Origin: an uncultured Pirellulaceae bacterium
Lineage (GTDB): Bacteria > Planctomycetota > Planctomycetia > Pirellulales > Pirellulaceae
Assembly (NCBI GenBank): GCA_937981585.1
Contig: CALJOA010000055.1
Span: forward strand, 1 to 46,699
DNA: 46,699 bases
Reading direction: 5' to 3'
In this document: positions 43,398-46,699 of the stretch, one piece after another
Layout of the letters: the number at the start of each line of letters is the position of its first letter
Position numbering within the stretch: position 1 is the stretch's first letter
Notes under the pieces: model-generated
Told to the model about the DNA's origin: nothing
What the model saw: only the letters and a program-made list of their open reading frames with translations
Databases searched by the model: none
Position numbers and translations under genes: made by a program

Positions 43398-44431
43398 CAA
43401 TTTTCCTTCTTCGCCCTCAAATCGACAGCCCGGACCTTGTCTCCGACCTTCAACCCAAGCCTTAACGCCGTAACCTGATCGATCGCCACTCGGGCCCCAT
43501 CCCAGTTTGTGTCGCCCAGACACACCTTGAAATCGAGTTTGGCGTTGGAGACAAGTTGCTGTTGGCCACCGACGACTTCTTTTTCAATCGCGCCAATCGT
43601 ACCGGCGATGCTTCGTTTGATCGCTCCGATCTCGGACATTTGGCAATGAACCGTTGGACCTCCGTCGAAAATATCGACTAGATTGCGATATTCAAAACCC
43701 TCCTTCTCAAGCACGCTCAGCGCCGGCCGGGTGTTCTCATGAACTTGGCCAATAACTTCACGGGCGTCCTTGGGAAGCAGCGGAATGTAAATCGGATGCT
43801 TGGGCATCAGGTCGGCGATAAATTTCTTCGACTGACTGGTCAACGTTTCGGCTTTTGGGAAACCGATTTGAAAAAAGTGCGAACCGAGCGCAGTCCACAG
43901 TGGAGACTTGCCGTCCTTGTCGACGGCACCCCGCATTTCGGCCACGACTTCTTCTTCGAATCGTTCTGTAAAATCGGCCATGAACAAGAATCGGGACAGA
44001 CTAAGCAATCGACCATGCCCGTTGCCCCAATACTCGGGCGAAAGAAACAGACTGCCGATCTCGGTCGGGCCATTGTGCTCCTCACGCAAATGCAGAACTT
44101 GCATTGTATTCTCAACCGGCGGATCGAGATCGTCTGACTTGTGCACCGACTCTTTGATTTCGTAAGAGTACATCGGCTCAAAACCGCCGATCTTCGAATA
44201 GATCGAACAGGTCCCGACAATCTTGCCGCTGTTCAAATCCTCCATCACAAACACGTACGGTTGCCCGCTGGGCTTGGATGATTTCTGGCTGAAGGCGAAT
44301 AGAGATTTTTCAATCCGGGATTCGAGTTCGTCTTTGGAGATTTTCAGCGTCGTCAGGCCGTACTCCGATTTCTGGATCAGCTCGAACAGCGGATCAAGAT
44401 CGGACTCTTGGACTCGTCGGACGACTAACAT
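43397..44431 (-). CDS. astA: Arginine N-succinyltransferase
   Basis: A 344-residue AstA family enzyme, which transfers succinyl from succinyl-CoA to arginine (some members also use ornithine). It begins MLVVRRVQESDLDPLFELIQ and contains IGSLFLSPEYWGNGHGRLLS, the acyl-CoA-binding part, and HPIYIPLLPKDAREVIGQVH and FDGGPTVHC. I chose the ATG at 44431; the upstream in-frame ATG adds 18 unrelated residues. Its stop overlaps the astD start by one base, so translation is coupled. Succinyl-CoA supply comes from the TCA cycle, which also includes sucCD in this window. Confidence 0.92.
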   Translation of the reverse strand: MLVVRRVQESDLDPLFELIQKSEYGLTTLKISKDELESRIEKSLFAFSQKSSKPSGQPYVFVMEDLNSGKIVGTCSIYSKIGGFEPMYSYEIKESVHKSDDLDPPVENTMQVLHLREEHNGPTEIGSLFLSPEYWGNGHGRLLSLSRFLFMADFTERFEEEVVAEMRGAVDKDGKSPLWTALGSHFFQIGFPKAETLTSQSKKFIADLMPKHPIYIPLLPKDAREVIGQVHENTRPALSVLEKEGFEYRNLVDIFDGGPTVHCQMSEIGAIKRSIAGTIGAIEKEVVGGQQQLVSNAKLDFKVCLGDTNWDGARVAIDQVTALRLGLKVGDKVRAVDLRAKKEN

Positions 44432-44483
44432 GCTGATGCCTGTTGGTTTGTCAAAGTTACAATACCCCGTTTTTTTCGGAAGC

Positions 44484-44512
44484 AACCGTGGCTATCGCCA
44501 AAACGGCTAATC
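44484..44512. repeat. Single arm of a dispersed repeat
   Basis: AACCGTGGCTATCGCCAAAA followed by CGGCTAA resembles one arm of the family seen at 4869-4928 and is related to CGATCGCCACGGTT at 46109-46122. No partner arm lies next to it. Confidence 0.4.
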
Positions 44513-44536
44513 CTGAACGTCGATGCTGACGAACAT

Positions 44537-45940
44537 TTAGGCTTTCATTTCCGATTTCATCTCCGCAATGACGCTTTCGATGATCTGACACGCCATGTCG
44601 ATGTGAGCTTCGGTAACGCAGCCCAACGGCATCAGGAATCGAACGCGACTGGGATCTCCACCGGCCATGAAGGACATCAAACCAGCGTGGAACATGCGAT
44701 TGACGACTTCTTTGGCTGCATCGGCCGAACCATCAAACGGCGTGAACGCCACCATCCCGCCAACGCCGTGGGGACCAGCAACCGTTCCTGGATGCTTTTC
44801 ACCAATCGCTCTCAACCCGGCAGCAAAGTGATTGTGAAGCTGAACGTTGCGGCCGTTGGAGCCGAAGTTTCCATTCTCGATCAATCCAGAAACGATCGCG
44901 TGTGCGGCGTACATCGCCCAAGTACTTCCGGTAAACGTCTGGCTGATCAATCCGGGCTTGGGGTTGTAATCGTCGGTGAAGAGCGTCGCGCAAACCTGAG
45001 AGATTTTTCCAATCGTGACCAGATCAACAAGCTTGTCCAAACCGAAATGCTGGAACGCGAACGGGCGAGTCGTGCGGCAGAACGATTGGACTTCGTCAGC
45101 GATCACGGCGATGTTATTTTCTTTGGCGACGTCGATAATCGCTTTGAAGTATTCCGTGTCGCCTTCGTAATATCCGCCTTCGCCTTGGACGAGTTCCATC
45201 CACATCGCGGCGTGTTTGCCGGGATAACGGGCGATATGATATTTCAATCGTTTGACCGCATACTCTGTGCTCTTCTCTGGATTCTTGTAATTGAAAAACG
45301 GAATGTAATCGACTGAAATCGTGTCCGGTAACCCGACGCGGTACTTTGCCTTGTCGGTTATTTGAGCCAGCCCGAGCGTTCGCCCGGCAAAACATTTTGG
45401 AAACGCGATGATACGGTTGGCCGGATGATTCTTTTGAAAAGCCATCTTGAGCGAGTTCTCGTTGGCCATCGCTCCACTGGTCGTCAGAAAACAGTGCTTA
45501 AGTTCGGCTCCGGATTCACACGCGGTCTCGGTCAGCAATCTGGCGATATCGCAGCTGTTGGTGTTCTGTTGCAGATTGCCTTGCATGACCGTGTCGCTGA
45601 TCGCTGCATCAACTCCTGCCTCAATCAGCATCGGATGACTGTGGCCGTAACCGTGAACGCCGATGCCGGTAATCATGTCAAGTTTTACGCTTCCATCGGC
45701 AAGCTCAACAAAAGGCCCGTTTCCGATCCCGCTTCCCAGATAGGGGAAGAAGATATTGTTACCGCGGATCGAACCAAATTCGGCTAACAATTTCTCATAA
45801 TCAACTGTCAACTCAGGATTAGGCGGACGGACCGAAACCAGCGTCTGGGAATGTTCTGCCACGGCGGCGAGAAGAAGCTTTTTGGCTTCTTCAATTCGTG
45901 GGTCGTTGCGAAGCTTGTCAGCATGCAGTGAATTTGTCAT
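44537..45940 (-). CDS. Class III aminotransferase, AstC-like
   Basis: A 467-residue PLP-dependent aminotransferase. It has GSGIGNGPFVELADGSVKLD near the N-terminus, LTTSGAMANENSLKMAFQKN, MELVQGEGGYYEGD, the PLP aspartate in VIADEVQSF and the Schiff-base lysine in VTIGKISQ. Because astA and astD follow on the same strand (105 bp gap), the substrate is likely succinylornithine or a related omega-amino compound, in place of AstC; but the protein is longer than typical AstC and resembles a distinct planctomycete aminotransferase branch. The start is the ATG at 45940 (MTNSLHADKL). Confidence 0.78.
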   Translation of the reverse strand: MTNSLHADKLRNDPRIEEAKKLLLAAVAEHSQTLVSVRPPNPELTVDYEKLLAEFGSIRGNNIFFPYLGSGIGNGPFVELADGSVKLDMITGIGVHGYGHSHPMLIEAGVDAAISDTVMQGNLQQNTNSCDIARLLTETACESGAELKHCFLTTSGAMANENSLKMAFQKNHPANRIIAFPKCFAGRTLGLAQITDKAKYRVGLPDTISVDYIPFFNYKNPEKSTEYAVKRLKYHIARYPGKHAAMWMELVQGEGGYYEGDTEYFKAIIDVAKENNIAVIADEVQSFCRTTRPFAFQHFGLDKLVDLVTIGKISQVCATLFTDDYNPKPGLISQTFTGSTWAMYAAHAIVSGLIENGNFGSNGRNVQLHNHFAAGLRAIGEKHPGTVAGPHGVGGMVAFTPFDGSADAAKEVVNRMFHAGLMSFMAGGDPSRVRFLMPLGCVTEAHIDMACQIIESVIAEMKSEMKA

Positions 45941-46130
45941 TTTGATTTTCACACTAAAAGTGGCCGTTGGCTTGCGTAGCTGTCGCATCGGGCACAAGTT
46001 GCATCCGTCCAGCGTTGCGGACGCATTCTAAGCGCTGAAGTTGGTTTGAAAAAGAGAGCTTGCCGACGGTCGAAGGTTCACGGTCAATCGCTGACTAGAC
46101 GTCATGGCGATCGCCACGGTTCCCGCACCA

Positions 46131-46446
46131 TTGGTAACCCGACGCGTTAGCGGGGGAGAAGCAGCGATTAACTCGTCCCTCGCTAACGCTTTTTGAAGTT
46201 GCACATTGCCAGCCTCAAAGAGGCGAGAGGATGTAGCCCCAGGCGTCAGCATGGGGTTATCGGCTCGCACAACCGCCTAAGCCGCGAAGCGGCGACAGGA
46301 GTTGAGCATCAAATCTTTCTGTCGTCGCTTCGCGACTTTGCGATTATTTGTTCATTTTTCCGTGGGTTTACACCCACGGCTACATCCTGCCACCGCTTCG
46401 CGGTTGAAAAGGTGCAACTTCAAAACTAACGCGTCGGGTTACCATT
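46131..46446. repeat. GGTAACCCG-family palindrome split by a MITE-like insertion
   Basis: The left arm TTGGTAACCCGACGCGTTAG (from 46131) and the right arm CTAACGCGTCGGGTTACCA (from 46426) are inverted partners, now separated by about 290 bp because an element inserted in the right arm. Confidence 0.85.
46190..46425. mobile_element. MITE-like element with terminal inverted repeats and 7-bp target duplication
   Basis: The element ends in TTTTGAAGTTGCAC (46191-46204) and its exact inverted copy GTGCAACTTCAAAA (46412-46425). The flanking bases CTAACGC occur at 46183-46189 and again at 46426-46432, a 7-bp target duplication. No open frame for a transposase is present in the 236 bp. Inside are further palindromes (CCGTGGGTTTACACCCACGG, CCGCGAAGCGG). 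A diverged end of the same family abuts sucD at 34728-34806. Confidence 0.8.
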
Positions 46447-46560
46447 GAGCGCCAAAGTGACGCTGCCCACTGGATTCCAACAGCAAAAAGCAAATGCTAC
46501 CAAATAGACTAGCAAGTTGTAGGCGGACCATTTTTACGGACCGATGACGCCCGACAGGAC

Positions 46561-46699
46561 TAAGAGCCTATCCCAGAACCCCTGCAACCTTGAGTGTGTT
46601 ATAAGCGAACGAGAATTGTAGCATGGCCAGATAGTTTTCGGACTTTTTCTCCCATCGAACCAGGAGTCTTCGAAAGCGATTGATCCAGGAATGAGTCCG
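46561..46699 (-). mobile_element. End of an IS5-type insertion sequence (cut by the window edge)
   Basis: The outer end TAAGAGCCTATCCCAGAACC resembles the terminal inverted repeats of IS5-type elements, and the adjoining DNA encodes the end of a transposase. The rest of the element lies beyond the window. Confidence 0.65.
46568..46699 (-). CDS. C-terminal end of an IS5-family transposase (partial)
   Basis: The last 43 codons and stop of a frame entering from the right edge. The peptide includes RTHSWINRFRRLLVRWEKKS, then ENYLAMLQFS and a short end; the R-x6-NRFRRL and ENYLAM pattern is typical of the C-terminus of IS5/IS4-superfamily DDE transposases, where the catalytic glutamate lies just before this part. 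Only the end is visible, so completeness cannot be judged. Confidence 0.7.
   Translation of the reverse strand, partial: RTHSWINRFRRLLVRWEKKSENYLAMLQFSFAYNTLKVAGVLG

Larger units (their letters stand above)
45941..46567. other. Repeat-rich region between the aminotransferase gene and the IS element
   Basis: No convincing gene. The region holds nested repeats: a GGTAACCCG-family palindrome broken by a 236-bp MITE-like element, and the outer end of an IS5-like element. Confidence 0.7.

Noticed and set aside
1-46699. tRNA, rRNA or CRISPR arrays
   Set aside because: I looked for T-loop-like GGTTCGAATCC patterns, rRNA-like segments and regularly spaced direct repeats and found none; the GGTTCGAA-like strings at about 17952 and 35542 are inside coding genes.

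Overview
The window looks like a chromosomal segment of a planctomycete, most likely of the Pirellulales (Rhodopirellula/Mariniblastus type). The signs are: an N-terminal NPYQSP motif on a membrane protein; a secreted sulfatase; two genes of the tetrahydromethanopterin/methanofuran C1 pathway (an MfnD-like ATP-grasp ligase and an FhcB homologue); an ispE-spoVG pair whose SpoVG carries a zinc ribbon; an RDD-SpoIIM-DUF4129-DUF4350-MoxR-DUF58 operon; loosely packed genes with few Shine-Dalgarno sequences; and many dispersed palindromes of the REP kind. I saw no rRNA, tRNA or CRISPR array. The assignment is an inference from gene content.

Layout. 1-308: start of an anchored protein that leaves the window. 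788-8200: a trifunctional LplT-PlsC-Aas fusion, the MfnD-like ligase, a STAS protein, an AP2-like protein and a DUF368 polyprenyl-phosphate carrier. 8742-16270: housekeeping genes ispE, spoVG, a secreted proline-rich protein, rpmA, obgE, coaX and an MnmE-type GTPase. 16385-24507 (minus): a seven-gene membrane operon. 24696-32285 (minus): rpoN, recR, ybaB, dnaX and a 757-residue low-complexity protein. 32560-34731: sucCD. 35001-40121: sulfatase, DUF4105 protein, tagaturonate epimerase and cold-shock protein. 40389-45940 (minus): fhcB, then a partial arginine-succinyltransferase set (astD, astA, aminotransferase). 45941-46699: nested repeats and the end of an IS5-like element.

How the genes work together. 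Many are core functions (isoprenoid synthesis, CoA synthesis, TCA cycle, translation, clamp loading, recombination repair, sigma-54). The lipid side is served by the Aas fusion and the lipid-carrier protein. The minus-strand membrane operon is the least understood coherent unit: a MoxR ATPase and a DUF58 protein with five membrane or lipoprotein partners.

The most notable observations are: (1) an A9 run in dnaX with immediate stop codons in both other frames, as expected for a shortened gamma-like subunit; (2) palindromic repeats lying in frame inside the ATP-grasp, mnmE and perhaps DUF4129 genes; (3) a 236-bp MITE-like element with 14-bp inverted ends and a 7-bp target duplication, inserted into a REP palindrome, with a diverged copy that contains the sucD stop codon; (4) an MnmE GTPase without its C-terminal catalytic motif, ending at repeat DNA.
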